The notes: a model not told the origin generated them from the letters alone. Shown: positions 38,146 to 47,544, numbered from the stretch's first letter. The stretch: DNA of 64,000 bases from Steroidobacter denitrificans (GCF_001579945.1 NZ_CP011971.1:124001-188000), one strand, 5' to 3'. Program-made: numbers and translations.

Positions 38146-39255
38146 TCAAGAAGTCATCCAGCCGGCCGCATGCCGGCGAATCAGGCCGGCCAGGGCCAGC
38201 GCATGCCGCTTGCCGGCATTGAGCGCCGGAATGTACGTGTAATGCTCGCCGCCATGTTGCATGAATGCATTCCGGTTGCGTATGGCGATTTCTTCCAGGG
38301 TTTCCAGGCAGTCCGCCGCAAAGCCGGGACACATGACCGTGATGCGCTTATGACCGGTGCGTGCCTGTAGGAGCAGGAATTCATCAGTGTAGGGGCGCAG
38401 CCATGCTTCACGTCCGACCTGCGATTGGAAGCTCACGCTCCAGTCGGCTGCGCTCAAGCCGAGTTGTGCGGCGACACGGCGTGCCGTCTCCCTGCATTGG
38501 CGTTCATAGGGATCGCCTGCGTTGCTATGGCGCTGGGGAATGCCGTGAAACGAGAATAGTAGATGCGTGCGCTCATGGCTGCGCCAATGATCAAGCACGC
38601 TCATGGCAAGCGCATCGATATACGCATTGTCGTCGTGATAGTTGTTGATGAAGCGTAGTTCCGGGATCCAGCGCCAATGCTGCAGTTCCCGGCTGATACG
38701 ATCGAATACCGAGCCGGTGGTAGCGCTGGAGTACTGCGGATACAGCGGTAGAACGATCAGCCGGCGCACTCCTGCATTCCTGAGCTGCATCAGGGCTTGC
38801 GGAATCGACGGTGATCCATAGGACATGCCTAAAGCCAGCACCGGAGCGCCGTCTTCGTTGTGCGGTGGGATTACTGCCGTGATGTTGCCGGCCGGCGATA
38901 GTTCCGGCAGCGAATTCATGGCGATACATTGCGTGCCCGACAGCTCCTCGCGCAATGCTTCGGAGAGCGCGCGAGCGTGGAGCAGTAACGGTGAGCCTTG
39001 CCGTGTCCACACCAGGCGATAGGCGCGGGCGCTTTTTACCGGACGGATACGCAGGATGATGCCGTGCAATACCAGCCACCATAGCCAGCGCGGCGCATCG
39101 ACCACCCGCGGATCCCACAGGAACTCGGCCAGGAAGTTGCGCACCGCAGCAGGCGTCGGCGCGTCCGGCGTTCCTAGATTGGCGAGCAGAATGCCCAGCG
39201 TTCCAGCCAGGTTGGATTCGCTTTGTCGCTCGCCGGGGTCATCCTGCATTCGCAC
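38146..39255 (-). CDS. hemH: Ferrochelatase
   Basis: Inserts Fe2+ into protoporphyrin IX, the last step of haem synthesis. 369 residues: LGILLANLGTPDAPTPAAVR, FLAEFLWDPRVVDAPRWLWW, PLYPQYSSATTGSVFDRIS, and the metal/proton residues His in LLFSFHGIPQRHSN and Glu in GGEHYTYIPALNA, with VMCPGFAADCLETLEEI between. The N-terminal 20 residues are variable, so ATG 39255 is reasonable but not certain. It is separated from the cytochrome b gene by about 100 bases. With hemB and hemF it makes the third haem gene of the window. Confidence 0.93.
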   Translation of the reverse strand: MRMQDDPGERQSESNLAGTLGILLANLGTPDAPTPAAVRNFLAEFLWDPRVVDAPRWLWWLVLHGIILRIRPVKSARAYRLVWTRQGSPLLLHARALSEALREELSGTQCIAMNSLPELSPAGNITAVIPPHNEDGAPVLALGMSYGSPSIPQALMQLRNAGVRRLIVLPLYPQYSSATTGSVFDRISRELQHWRWIPELRFINNYHDDNAYIDALAMSVLDHWRSHERTHLLFSFHGIPQRHSNAGDPYERQCRETARRVAAQLGLSAADWSVSFQSQVGREAWLRPYTDEFLLLQARTGHKRITVMCPGFAADCLETLEEIAIRNRNAFMQHGGEHYTYIPALNAGKRHALALAGLIRRHAAGWMTS

Positions 39256-39750
39256 CTGCCTTTTGCTTCGTCATCGTTTTTTCGAGGGTCGGTCTGCGGC
39301 GTCCGCGTCCCGGCACCCGGTTGCCGGAGTACGGGAGAAAAGCGGGATCGGCCTCTTGTGTCTTGTGTGAGGGTAATTATCTCGATTTGTCGCTTTAGTT
39401 TATATGGAAGAACTGCATCGGGGAGCTCGATCGCTCAATATTTCCCTTCCGGAGATCGTGCTGGTCCGATGAGTGGGCGGTATCGTGGTGCATGCGGACC
39501 GTTCAGGATGGCGACCGGTGGTTCCCATGCACATCGGACGTGCAGCGGAATCCTCGGTCGCCTCCGTTTTTCGAGTGTCGGATTCGATCGTCGCCGTCTC
39601 ACCTGTGTCGCCGGTGCGGTCGACCGGGTTCGTCGGCTTGTACGCGACTTATAGGGCCTGAGCGGTTGCGGGCGGCAGTGGCTGACAGTCCGGGCAGCAG
39701 AGCCATTCCTCCGGATCCCGCCTCCCTTTGGATCAGTGTGCTCTTCTGGA
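39256..39750. other. Intergenic region between thiolase and hemH
   Basis: About 495 bases without a credible gene; the open frames on both strands have no family likeness and odd composition. An AT-rich patch at 39371-39412 is the only compositional feature and, read on the minus strand, contains GATAAT, which might serve hemH as a -10 box with a poor -35. No repeat or hairpin of note. Confidence 0.3.
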
Positions 39751-41028
39751 TCAGCGCTCCAGAATCGCCGTCACACCCATGCCCCCTGCCGTGCATATTG
39801 AAATCAGCCCGCGCCCCCTGCCTTTTTGGGCCAGGAGCTTCGCCAGAGTGGCCAGGATGCGCGCACCGGTGGCGGCGAAAGGATGACCTATTGCCACGCT
39901 GCCGCCTTTGACGTTCAACCGGCTGCGATCGATGGCGCCCAGCGGTTCGGATAGCCTGAGCCGTTCACGACAGAATTCCGCCGATTCCCATGCCTTGAGG
40001 GTGCATAGCAATTGTGCCGCGAAAGCTTCATGGATTTCGTAAAAGTCGAAGTCCTGCAGCTGCAGCTGTGCGTCGGCGAGCATGCGCGGTACGGCATAGG
40101 CGGGTGCCATCAGCAAGCCTTCCTGATCAACAAAATCGATGGCGGCGTACTTGCCGTAAGTCAGGTAGGCCAGTACCGGCAGGCCGCGGGTCTTTGCCCA
40201 AGACTCACTGGCCAGGAGAACCGCCGCGGCACCATCGGTCATGGGCGTGGAGTTGCCTGCGGTCAGGCTGCCTTGCGGGTCGAAGGCAGGTTTCAGTCGT
40301 GCCAATTGTTCCAGCGAGGTCTGGCGCCGGATATTGTCGTCTTGCTTCAGGCCGCGAAATTCATCCACCAGATCATCGTAGAAACCTTCGTCGTAGGCGG
40401 CCACGGCCTTGCGATGGCTGTCCAGGGCGATCTGGTCCTGTTCGGCGCGCGGTATCTGCCAGGTACGCGACATGGTTTCACAGCTTTGACCCATGGACAG
40501 CCCGGTACGCGGTTCGACGACCTGCGGCAAGACGGGCTTGAAATGACCGGGTCGTAGTCCGAACCAGGGACCGATCTTCCGGGCGAGCGTCTTGCCCCGG
40601 GCGCTACGCAGCAGCAGGCGTCGATACGCTTCGGGATGCACGATGGGCACATCGCTGGCGCTGTCGACCCCCGCGGCAATCGCCGAATCGATCTGGCCGG
40701 TAGCAATCTTCAGGCCGAGAACGATGGCCGTATCCAGGCTGGTGCCGCAGGCGCGCTGTAGATCGAAGGCGGGCGTTTCCGGGGCAAGGCCGCTGTCGAG
40801 CACGCATTCGCGGGTCAGGTTGAAATCCCGGGAGTGCTTGAGTACCGCGCCCGCGCCGACATCCCCGAGGCGTTCACCGCGCAGATTATAGCGATCCACC
40901 AGCGCTTGCAGAGTGACCGTCAGCATTTCCTGGTTGCCGGCTTCGGCGTACGCACCCATGGAGCGTGCGAAGGGAATACGTTGTCCGCCTAGGATGGCGA
41001 CCCGTCGTATCGATGATCCTACGAGCAT
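39751..41028 (-). CDS. Thiolase, FadI-like acetyl-CoA C-acyltransferase
   Basis: A 425-residue thiolase of the class found with FadJ (FadI type, longer than FadA). Active residues: Cys in LQRACGTSLDTA, His in GGSVAIGHPFAATGAR and the second Cys in ISICTAGGMGVT, with YEIHEAFAAQLL as the NEAF/HEAF motif. The inserted loop with SARGKTLARKIGPWFGLRPG is typical of this group. It probably cleaves or forms 3-ketoacyl-CoA in fatty-acid breakdown. It stands divergent from the MATE gene and alone, away from the FadB-like operon at 57-60 kb. Confidence 0.86.
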   Translation of the reverse strand: MLVGSSIRRVAILGGQRIPFARSMGAYAEAGNQEMLTVTLQALVDRYNLRGERLGDVGAGAVLKHSRDFNLTRECVLDSGLAPETPAFDLQRACGTSLDTAIVLGLKIATGQIDSAIAAGVDSASDVPIVHPEAYRRLLLRSARGKTLARKIGPWFGLRPGHFKPVLPQVVEPRTGLSMGQSCETMSRTWQIPRAEQDQIALDSHRKAVAAYDEGFYDDLVDEFRGLKQDDNIRRQTSLEQLARLKPAFDPQGSLTAGNSTPMTDGAAAVLLASESWAKTRGLPVLAYLTYGKYAAIDFVDQEGLLMAPAYAVPRMLADAQLQLQDFDFYEIHEAFAAQLLCTLKAWESAEFCRERLRLSEPLGAIDRSRLNVKGGSVAIGHPFAATGARILATLAKLLAQKGRGRGLISICTAGGMGVTAILER

Positions 41029-41118
41029 GGCTGTCTCGTTATGACAGAATGATGAGGCCGGCCAGCATGCCAGCGATGCAGCGATCCGGTCAAAATCACT
41101 TTTCCCAGAGATTCCTCA

Positions 41119-42537
41119 ATGCGTGCTTCAGGCCATCGCCTGCCCGAGGATCCTTCAGCCGTCCGGCGGATACGCTTGATCATGGACGCTCGGGCGATCG
41201 CCGCGTTTGGCGGACCGTTGCTGGCCAACAATCTATCCATCACCGGAATGTCGTTTGCGGATACGGTAATGGCCGGACAGCTGGGTGCCCGTGATCTGGC
41301 GGGGCTGGCGGTCGGGGCCGCCTATTTCAACCTGTTCATGTTCATCGGCATCGGCATGCTGCTGGCCGTATCTCCTGTGGTTGCGCATGCCTACGGAGCG
41401 GATGACAGCGAGGGTCTGGTCCGCTATGCGCGGCAGTCATGGTGGCTGGTGCTGGCGCTGGCCGTGCTGCTGGTGATCGGCATGCGGCAGGCCGGCTGGG
41501 TGTTGCCGGCCGTCGGCATCGCCTCCGACATCCTGCCGATCGCCGTGGGCTATGTGAAGGCGACGGCCTGGGGTATGCCCGGGTTGCTGGCGTTCCTGTC
41601 GCTGCGCTATACCAGTGAAGGCATGGGGCGGACCCGTCCGATCATGTATATAGGCTTCCTGGGATTGGTGCTCAATGTGCTGGGCAACTGGCTGTTCATG
41701 TACGGCAAGTTCGGCCTGCCGCGGTTGGGTGCTGTCGGTTGCGGTGTGGCTACAGCCATCGCCTTCTGGGTGATGTTTGCAGCCATGCTGGGGCATATGC
41801 GGACGCATCGCGCCTATCGTCCGCTGGCAATCTTTGCCCGAGTGGAGCGGCCGAATCTGACGGCCCTGGGTGAGCTGACGCGCATCGGCGCTCCGATTGC
41901 CGGCAGCGTCGTCGCCGAGGGCGGCCTGTTCGTGGCGGCTGCGCTCATGGTGGGCGGGATGGGTGCGGCGATTGCCGCAGGGCATCAGATTGCCCTCAAC
42001 TATGCCAGTTTCATGTTCATGATGCCGCTGGCAATCAGTTCAGCGACGACGATCCATGTCGGTCATACGCTCGGACGTGGCGACCCTGTCGGCGGCCGGC
42101 AGGCCGGTCTGCTCGGAATCGGGATATGTGCCGGGGTGATGTTCCTGTCCGCCATCGGCATGGTCGTATTCAATGATTCGATAGCGGCGTTATATACCCG
42201 GGATCCGCGGGTGCGTGCGCTGGCTGCCACCTTGCTGCTCATGGCAGCGCTTTTTCAGCTATCGGATGGGATCCAGGTCGGTGCCGCCGGTGCATTGCGA
42301 GGTTTCAAGGACACGGCGGTGCCGATGGCGCTTTGCGTATTTTCCTACTGGGCCGTGGGTTTCAGTCTGGCCTACCTGCTCGGTGTGCGCGGCGGCGGCG
42401 GACCTGTTCTGGTCTGGGCTGGCTTGACGGCCGGACTCAGCGTCAGTGCGCTGCTGCTGGTGGCCCGTTATTTGTACGTATCGGGCAGGGCGACGGCCGG
42501 CGGGGCCACAGAGCATCGTGTCGACGTACTCTTGTGA
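41119..42537 (+). CDS. MATE family multidrug/Na+ antiporter (NorM-like)
   Basis: A 472-residue inner-membrane exporter with twelve membrane segments. The family signature is present in both halves: SITGMSFADTVMAGQLGARD near the start and GAPIAGSVVAEGGLFVAAAL in the middle, and GHQIALNYASFMFMMPLAIS resembles NorM. It would expel cationic compounds in exchange for Na+ or H+. ATG 41119 is given; ATG 41182 (MDARAIAAFGG) is closer to the membrane start and possible. The next gene on the strand, gshA, is over 500 bases away with a large hairpin between them. Confidence 0.9.
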   Translation: MRASGHRLPEDPSAVRRIRLIMDARAIAAFGGPLLANNLSITGMSFADTVMAGQLGARDLAGLAVGAAYFNLFMFIGIGMLLAVSPVVAHAYGADDSEGLVRYARQSWWLVLALAVLLVIGMRQAGWVLPAVGIASDILPIAVGYVKATAWGMPGLLAFLSLRYTSEGMGRTRPIMYIGFLGLVLNVLGNWLFMYGKFGLPRLGAVGCGVATAIAFWVMFAAMLGHMRTHRAYRPLAIFARVERPNLTALGELTRIGAPIAGSVVAEGGLFVAAALMVGGMGAAIAAGHQIALNYASFMFMMPLAISSATTIHVGHTLGRGDPVGGRQAGLLGIGICAGVMFLSAIGMVVFNDSIAALYTRDPRVRALAATLLLMAALFQLSDGIQVGAAGALRGFKDTAVPMALCVFSYWAVGFSLAYLLGVRGGGGPVLVWAGLTAGLSVSALLLVARYLYVSGRATAGGATEHRVDVLL

Positions 42538-43065
42538 ATACAACAGTCTGGCCAAGGTCAGCAAGGGGATGGCGAAGGCGCGCATGAACCTACGATGCTA
42601 CCGGGGTGCTAAAAGCCAATGAATATCTTCTGTGGGATCTGCTTGTTTGAGATGAGGCTGCCCCGCTCAAGGCTTCTGTCTGCTGTGCTTGCGGGATTCA
42701 CAGCAGACAGAAGCCATGAGCGGGACAGTTCTGTCATGAAGCGGTTTCGAGCCGGGAAACCGGAGAAAGTCTCGGATTTGGCAGAATGCGTCGAAGGGAG
42801 ATTCCGGAAGAGAGGCGCCGGAGGAAGCGCCGGAGGGCTTGACGTCCCAGGATCAGCTAGGGAAACTTCTCGGTTCCATACCTCAGACCCTTCGGCCAGC
42901 CCGTGAACTTCATCCACGTCACCCGCTTTGCATGGCCGCTACGCTTGCCACATCAGGTCCCATCCAAATCATTCACCGGATGCCGCCCTTGCTTGCAGAT
43001 TCGTCGATGACCTTGTCGTGTTTCGCGGCATGCCGGCCGAACGCATCGAGCACCAAGCACCACCC
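42538..43065. other. Intergenic region between MATE gene and gshA
   Basis: About 530 bases. It holds the 26-bp-armed hairpin described separately and a short palindrome GACAG-TT-CTGTC (42724-42735). The gshA frame is open back to 42928 but those residues have no family match. The remainder shows no gene. Confidence 0.4.
42662..42724. repeat. Long hairpin, copy 1 of a three-copy palindromic family
   Basis: Arms 42662-42687 and 42699-42724 pair over 26 bp with one mismatch; the inner 17 bp (GGCTTCTGTCTGCTGTG) are perfect. The 11-base loop CTTGCGGGATT joins CAC to give the shared core CTT-N-GGATTCAC, also found in copies 2 and 3. Outer arm ends in GCCATGAGCGGG. Confidence 0.9.
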
Positions 43066-44655
43066 ATGACCGGCTCCGGAATAGATCGCGCGTTCGAGCG
43101 GCGCCTGGCATCGCTGGTCAATTCTCGCGAGTCCGGGGTGTTGCAGGGCGGCCTCAAGGGCGTAGAGAAGGAATCGTTGCGAGTCTCCCTCGATGGCTGT
43201 CTGGAGCAGAGCGGTCATCCGCGCAGCCTGGGTGCGAGTTTGACCCATGAACATATCACGACGGATTATTCGGAATCCCTGATCGAGCTGGTCACGCCTG
43301 CCTTCGGCCAGTGCCGGGAGCTGCTGCAATACTTGTGCGATCTGCATCAGTTCGTCTACAGGCACCTGCCGGACCAGTTGTTGTGGGCCACCAGCATGCC
43401 CTGCGGCCTGGAGGGTGATGCGAACATTCCGGTGGCGCGCTATGGCCGATCGAACATCGGACGTATGAAGGAGGTCTACAGGCTCGGCCTGGGCTATCGC
43501 TACGGCCGGATGATGCAGGCGATCTCGGGCATCCATTTCAATTATTCCTTTCCTGAGCGCTTCTGGCCGGTATTGGCCGACAGCCTGCAGGAGCGCAAGG
43601 TCGATCGCGATTTCATCTCGGCACGGTATTTCGGGCTGTTGCGCAACTATCGGCGCTATGGCTGGCTGATTCTGTACCTGTTCGGCAATTCGCCGGCCTT
43701 GTGCAGCTCTTTTTTGAACGGACGCCGGCACGCCATGCCGGAACTGTCGCCGGGTACATTCTATGAACCCTACGCGACTTCACTGCGCATGAGCGACCTG
43801 GGTTACAGCAATAAAAGCCAGAAAGGCCTGCATATCGGCGTCAACAGCATCGACGAGTACATCCGCGACCTGACGGCCGCCGTGAGCACGCCGCATCCCG
43901 AGTATCAGAAGATCGGCGTCAAGGTCGACGGCAGTTATCGTCAGTTGAATGCGAACCTGCTACAGATCGAAAACGAGTACTACAGCTATATCCGGCCCAA
44001 GCGCGTGACCCGTTCCGGGGAGCATCCGACGCAGGCTTTGCGCCGCGGCGGAGTGGAGTATGTCGAGTTCCGCGCTTTGGATGTGAACGTCTTCGATCCC
44101 GCCGGCGTCGATCAGACCAAGCTGCGCTTTCTGGAAGCATTCGCAGCCTTGTGCATATTGAAGCAAAGCGATCCGATCACTTCTGGAGAGCAGGTCGGTC
44201 TGGATGCCAATCACGCACTGGTTGCGCATCGGGGCCGCGAACCGGGATTGACACTCAACCGTCATGGGCGGCAGGTACCCTTGCTGGCATGGGGACGGGA
44301 ACTCATCGATTCGATGCGCGGGATTTGTGAACTTCTCGATCAGGGCGATGTGCAGCGTCCTTATGGCGCGGCGCTCGACCTGCAGGCGTTGAAGCTCGAT
44401 GATCCACAAAGCACTCCCTCGGCGCGCAGCCTGAAAGAATTACGGAGCAGCGGGGAATCTTTTATCCAGTTCGCCCTGCGCATGTCGCGGTTGCACAAGG
44501 TTTATTTCACGGATCTGTATCCGCCGAACGAGCGGCGCATGACTGAATTTGCCGTGGAGGCGGAGCTGTCCCTGCGCAAGCAGGAGGAACTGGAGGCTGC
44601 CGACGAAGTCGACTTCGATCAATTTCTGGCGAACTATTTTGCATCTGCCGGGTAG
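43066..44655 (+). CDS. gshA: Glutamate-cysteine ligase (gammaproteobacterial type)
   Basis: ATP-dependent first step of glutathione synthesis. The 529-residue protein has GGLKGVEKESLRVS, THEHITTDYSESLIELVTPA, LWATSMPCGLEGDANIPVA, GRMMQAISGIHFNYSF, YEPYATSLRMSDLGYSNKSQ and GGVEYVEFRALDVNVFDPAG, all typical of the class-1 GshA of Escherichia and Pseudomonas. The ATG at 43066 (MTGSGIDRAFERRLASL) gives the usual length; upstream residues in frame are not family-like. It is followed by two small hairpins and a T-run, so it is likely monocistronic. Confidence 0.94.
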   Translation: MTGSGIDRAFERRLASLVNSRESGVLQGGLKGVEKESLRVSLDGCLEQSGHPRSLGASLTHEHITTDYSESLIELVTPAFGQCRELLQYLCDLHQFVYRHLPDQLLWATSMPCGLEGDANIPVARYGRSNIGRMKEVYRLGLGYRYGRMMQAISGIHFNYSFPERFWPVLADSLQERKVDRDFISARYFGLLRNYRRYGWLILYLFGNSPALCSSFLNGRRHAMPELSPGTFYEPYATSLRMSDLGYSNKSQKGLHIGVNSIDEYIRDLTAAVSTPHPEYQKIGVKVDGSYRQLNANLLQIENEYYSYIRPKRVTRSGEHPTQALRRGGVEYVEFRALDVNVFDPAGVDQTKLRFLEAFAALCILKQSDPITSGEQVGLDANHALVAHRGREPGLTLNRHGRQVPLLAWGRELIDSMRGICELLDQGDVQRPYGAALDLQALKLDDPQSTPSARSLKELRSSGESFIQFALRMSRLHKVYFTDLYPPNERRMTEFAVEAELSLRKQEELEAADEVDFDQFLANYFASAG

Positions 44656-44744
44656 ATCATTCGCCCGGTGTTCGCCCCGGAACATGGGAGCACTCGCCAG
44701 GGAAACTTTAGAATTGTGAACCGTATCCGAATTACGGTGGCGAT

Positions 44745-44768
44745 ACCGGCTATCATACCGGTTTTTTT
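44745..44768 (+). terminator. Candidate terminator after gshA
   Basis: A short GC stem ACCGG/CCGGT (44745-44749 with 44758-44762, loop of eight) is followed by seven T (44762-44768). A second 5-bp hairpin CCGTA/TACGG lies just before it (44721-44737). The stem is short, so strength is doubtful. Confidence 0.4.
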
Positions 44769-44778
44769 CTAATTATCC

Positions 44779-45078
44779 GTGAGCAGTACGCCGAATCTTT
44801 TTTCCAATACCCCGGTCGTCTCCGCCGCCGGGGTTCAGGCGGGCGCGGTGGCCGGTGTGACGGTTTCCCGCCGCGTCTCCCGGTCGCAACAAGCCTCGGC
44901 TGCCCATACGACCGGGATTTTGCCGGAGGCGGCTAGAGGGCATTGCGCGGCGAGTCAGCAGACGCCGGCTGCGGCCGAGGACGAAGCGAATTTCGTACAG
45001 ACGGGTGGCTGGAGCGCTTACGAGGTATGGTTTCGCTTCATCAAGGAAGCACGCGAAAAACGTCGCCCCCCCGGCTGA
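44779..45078 (+). CDS. Small hypothetical protein
   Basis: An open frame of 99 residues from a GTG ten bases beyond the T-run. The first 70 residues are Ala/Ser/Gln-rich and low in complexity; the last 28 (GGWSAYEVWFRFIKEAREKR) look ordered and amphipathic with four aromatics, as in short conserved C-terminal motifs. I do not recognise a family, and there is no clear ribosome-binding site. It may be real because that C-terminal motif is hard to explain as chance, but it could be spurious. Confidence 0.35.
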   Translation: MSSTPNLFSNTPVVSAAGVQAGAVAGVTVSRRVSRSQQASAAHTTGILPEAARGHCAASQQTPAAAEDEANFVQTGGWSAYEVWFRFIKEAREKRRPPG

Positions 45079-45254
45079 GCGCAGCGAATACCCGCGCCGC
45101 GCGCTGCGATCGCTCCGGCTAAGCGCGTCGACCACTTGCCCCGAGTGCTTCGGTTGTCGGTGCCGCCAGCCCCCTCGACGCGCAGGATCCGCTTGCCGCA
45201 TATCGTAGTCGCCCGACTTCCAACCAGGCCATCGGTCATGGTTAGAATGACCGT

Positions 45255-46802
45255 ATGACCCCGACGCGAGCAGCCGAACAGCAGGAAGAGCGCGCTCATC
45301 GGCTGGAACAGGAGTTTCAGGCCGTTCTCGACGCCGCCGTCGATGCGGTGGTGCTGTTCGATCATGAGGGCCGTATCGAACTGCTCAATCGTGCGGGCGA
45401 GCGCATGTTCGGCTACCACGAACAGGAAGTGATCGGTCTGCGGGTCAATCTGCTGCTGCCCGAGCCGTATCGCTCCCAGCAGGACGACTATCTGCGTCAC
45501 CATATCGAAGCCGGTGAACCTCGTATCATCGGCATCGGCAGGGAGTTGCTGGCGAAACGGCGCGACGGCAGCGAATTCTCCGCTGAACTGGCGGTCGGGC
45601 GCGTTCAGGGTACGGATCCTCCCCGATTCGTGGGCTTCATTCGCGACGTCACGGTCCGGCGCAATTCCGAAGAAGCCTTGCGCCGCAGCGAGGCGCAGCT
45701 GACGATTGCTCAGGAAATCGCTAATTTAGGTAATTATGTCGTTCATCTCGACAGCAATTGCGAGGATTACTGGTCGCCGCATCTGTACCGTGTCCTGGGT
45801 CGGCGTTATGGCGACCTCTATATCGGCGTCTACGATTATCTTGAACCCATGGTGCATCCAGCCGATCGGGTACGCTGGCAGCAGGCGCGCCGTGCATTGG
45901 ATACACAGGGGCGCAGCATGGATATCGAGTACCGGGTGATTCATCCGGATGGGTCGCTGCGCCATGTGCATCATATCGCCCAAGTATCGCGCGCACTGGA
46001 CGGCCGTATCGTGCGGCAGGTCGGCACGCTGCACGACATCACCGACCGGCGCCGGGCAGAGGATGACGCACGCCAGATGCAGGATCGTATTGCCCATTTC
46101 GGCCGGATTTCCACCATGGGAGAGATGGCTGCCGGCCTGGCCCACGAGGTCAACCAGCCTCTGACCGCCATAGCGACCTATGCGCAGGCCTGTCAGCGGC
46201 TGATCGCCTCGGAGCATGCATCCAGCGATGATATCGCAACTGCACTGGATCATATTTGCACTCAGGCGCTGCGAGCGGGAGAGGTCATCCGCAGGCTGCG
46301 CCAGTTCGTCAAGAATCGCGAGGTTCGCCGCGAATTGCTGGATGCGAACCGGCTGCTGGACGACGTTCTGGTACTGGCTCAAACGGATCTGCGCCATCAC
46401 GGCGTGCGCATCGTCGTGGAGCATGCGCCGCGCAGCTTCCCGGTACAGGCCGATGCGGTACAGATCCAGCAGGTCATACTCAATCTGGTGAGGAACAGCA
46501 TCGATGCAATGCTCGATTTGCCGGAAACACACCGCGAGATCCTGCTGCGGGCCCGTATGGATGGGGAGGGAGACGTGGAGCTGATGGTTGCCGATCGAGG
46601 TACCGGCGTCGATGTCGCGGCAGCGGCGGCATTGTTCGATCCATTCTTTACCACCAAATCAGGCGGCACCGGGCTGGGGTTGTCTATCAGCCGCTCGATC
46701 GTGCGCGCACACGGCGGTAAATTATGGTGCAGCGCCAATCCAGGGGGCGGCGCCTGCTTCTTTTTTACTTTGCCGGTCGTTCCGGCGCCTGCGGGGAGCT
46801 GA
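45255..46802 (+). CDS. FixL-like PAS sensor histidine kinase without haem ligand
   Basis: A soluble 515-residue kinase: first PAS domain (about 18-135), second PAS/PAC domain (about 150-265), then HisKA (His in GEMAAGLAHEVNQPLTAIA) and ATPase domain (NLVRNSIDAM, DRGTGV, GTGLGLSISRSIV). The first PAS aligns without gaps to Bradyrhizobium FixL through PEPYRSQQDDYLRHHIEA and RIIGIGRELLAKRRDG; the haem-ligand His200 position is Gln76, while the Arg220 equivalent (Arg96) remains. I infer that it is FixL-derived but does not bind haem in the usual way. No membrane segment. It precedes its response regulator by three bases. Confidence 0.88.
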   Translation: MTPTRAAEQQEERAHRLEQEFQAVLDAAVDAVVLFDHEGRIELLNRAGERMFGYHEQEVIGLRVNLLLPEPYRSQQDDYLRHHIEAGEPRIIGIGRELLAKRRDGSEFSAELAVGRVQGTDPPRFVGFIRDVTVRRNSEEALRRSEAQLTIAQEIANLGNYVVHLDSNCEDYWSPHLYRVLGRRYGDLYIGVYDYLEPMVHPADRVRWQQARRALDTQGRSMDIEYRVIHPDGSLRHVHHIAQVSRALDGRIVRQVGTLHDITDRRRAEDDARQMQDRIAHFGRISTMGEMAAGLAHEVNQPLTAIATYAQACQRLIASEHASSDDIATALDHICTQALRAGEVIRRLRQFVKNREVRRELLDANRLLDDVLVLAQTDLRHHGVRIVVEHAPRSFPVQADAVQIQQVILNLVRNSIDAMLDLPETHREILLRARMDGEGDVELMVADRGTGVDVAAAAALFDPFFTTKSGGTGLGLSISRSIVRAHGGKLWCSANPGGGACFFFTLPVVPAPAGS

Positions 46803-46805
46803 TCA

Positions 46806-47432
46806 ATGCGGGGAAATTCAACTAACCAACGCCCTACGATTTTCATCGTTGATGACGATTCGGCGGTGCGCGATGCGCTGAAACTACTGTTGCGCTCGGT
46901 CGGGCAGGCTGTCGAAACCTATGCCTCGGCACAGGAGTTCCTGGATTCCTATGGGATGGATCGCCCTGGATGCCTGGTGCTGGACATTCGCATGCCCGGG
47001 ATCTCCGGCTTGGAGCTGCAACAAAAACTGAACGAGAAGCATTCCATTCTACCCATTATTTTTATCACCGGGCATGGCGATGTGCCGATGGCAGTGGAGG
47101 CCATGCAGGCGGGCGCGGTGGATTTCATTCAGAAGCCGTTTCGGGATCAGGATCTGATCGATCGTATCAACCAGGCTCTGGAGAAGGACAGCAGCAACCG
47201 GGCGGCGCTGGGCGAACGGAATGACATACGGCGGCGGCTGGAAACGCTGACGCCTCGAGAACACGAAGTCCTGGAACTCGTTGTTCGCGGCAAGGCGAAC
47301 AAGGTCATTGCCGGAGATCTGAAGTTGAGTCAGCGAACCGTGGAAATACACCGGGCGCGCGTCATGGAGAAGATGCAGGCATCTTCCCTCGCACATCTGG
47401 TGCGCATGGTGCTCGAAGTGGGGCAGGGATAA
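46806..47432 (+). CDS. FixJ/NarL-type response regulator
   Basis: A 208-residue regulator: receiver domain with DDDSAVRDALKLLLRSVGQA, phospho-Asp in CLVLDIRMPGISGLELQQ, Thr in FITGHGDVPMAVEAMQAGAV and Lys in FIQKPFRDQDL; and a C-terminal LuxR-type helix-turn-helix (LTPREHEVLELVVRGKANKV, LKLSQRTVEIHRARVMEKMQ). The receiver is of the FixJ kind. It is the cognate partner of the FixL-like kinase just upstream. Targets are unknown; no fix or nif genes are in the window. Convergent with cbpA. Confidence 0.9.
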   Translation: MRGNSTNQRPTIFIVDDDSAVRDALKLLLRSVGQAVETYASAQEFLDSYGMDRPGCLVLDIRMPGISGLELQQKLNEKHSILPIIFITGHGDVPMAVEAMQAGAVDFIQKPFRDQDLIDRINQALEKDSSNRAALGERNDIRRRLETLTPREHEVLELVVRGKANKVIAGDLKLSQRTVEIHRARVMEKMQASSLAHLVRMVLEVGQG

Positions 47433-47544
47433 GGGAAAGCGAATACGAGGAATGCGCCTGTCCGGGATGCGCCCACGGAGCTCAGGGTCGGGCAGCGCTG
47501 AAAGCCGCCTCGGATCCCTGTAGTGACGTCGCTGGAGCGCCTGC

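Noticed and set aside
39223-39654. A 143-codon open frame in the gap between thiolase and hemH
   Set aside because: Composition is unlike a protein (Arg/Ser/Cys-rich), there is no ribosome-binding site, and it starts inside hemH.
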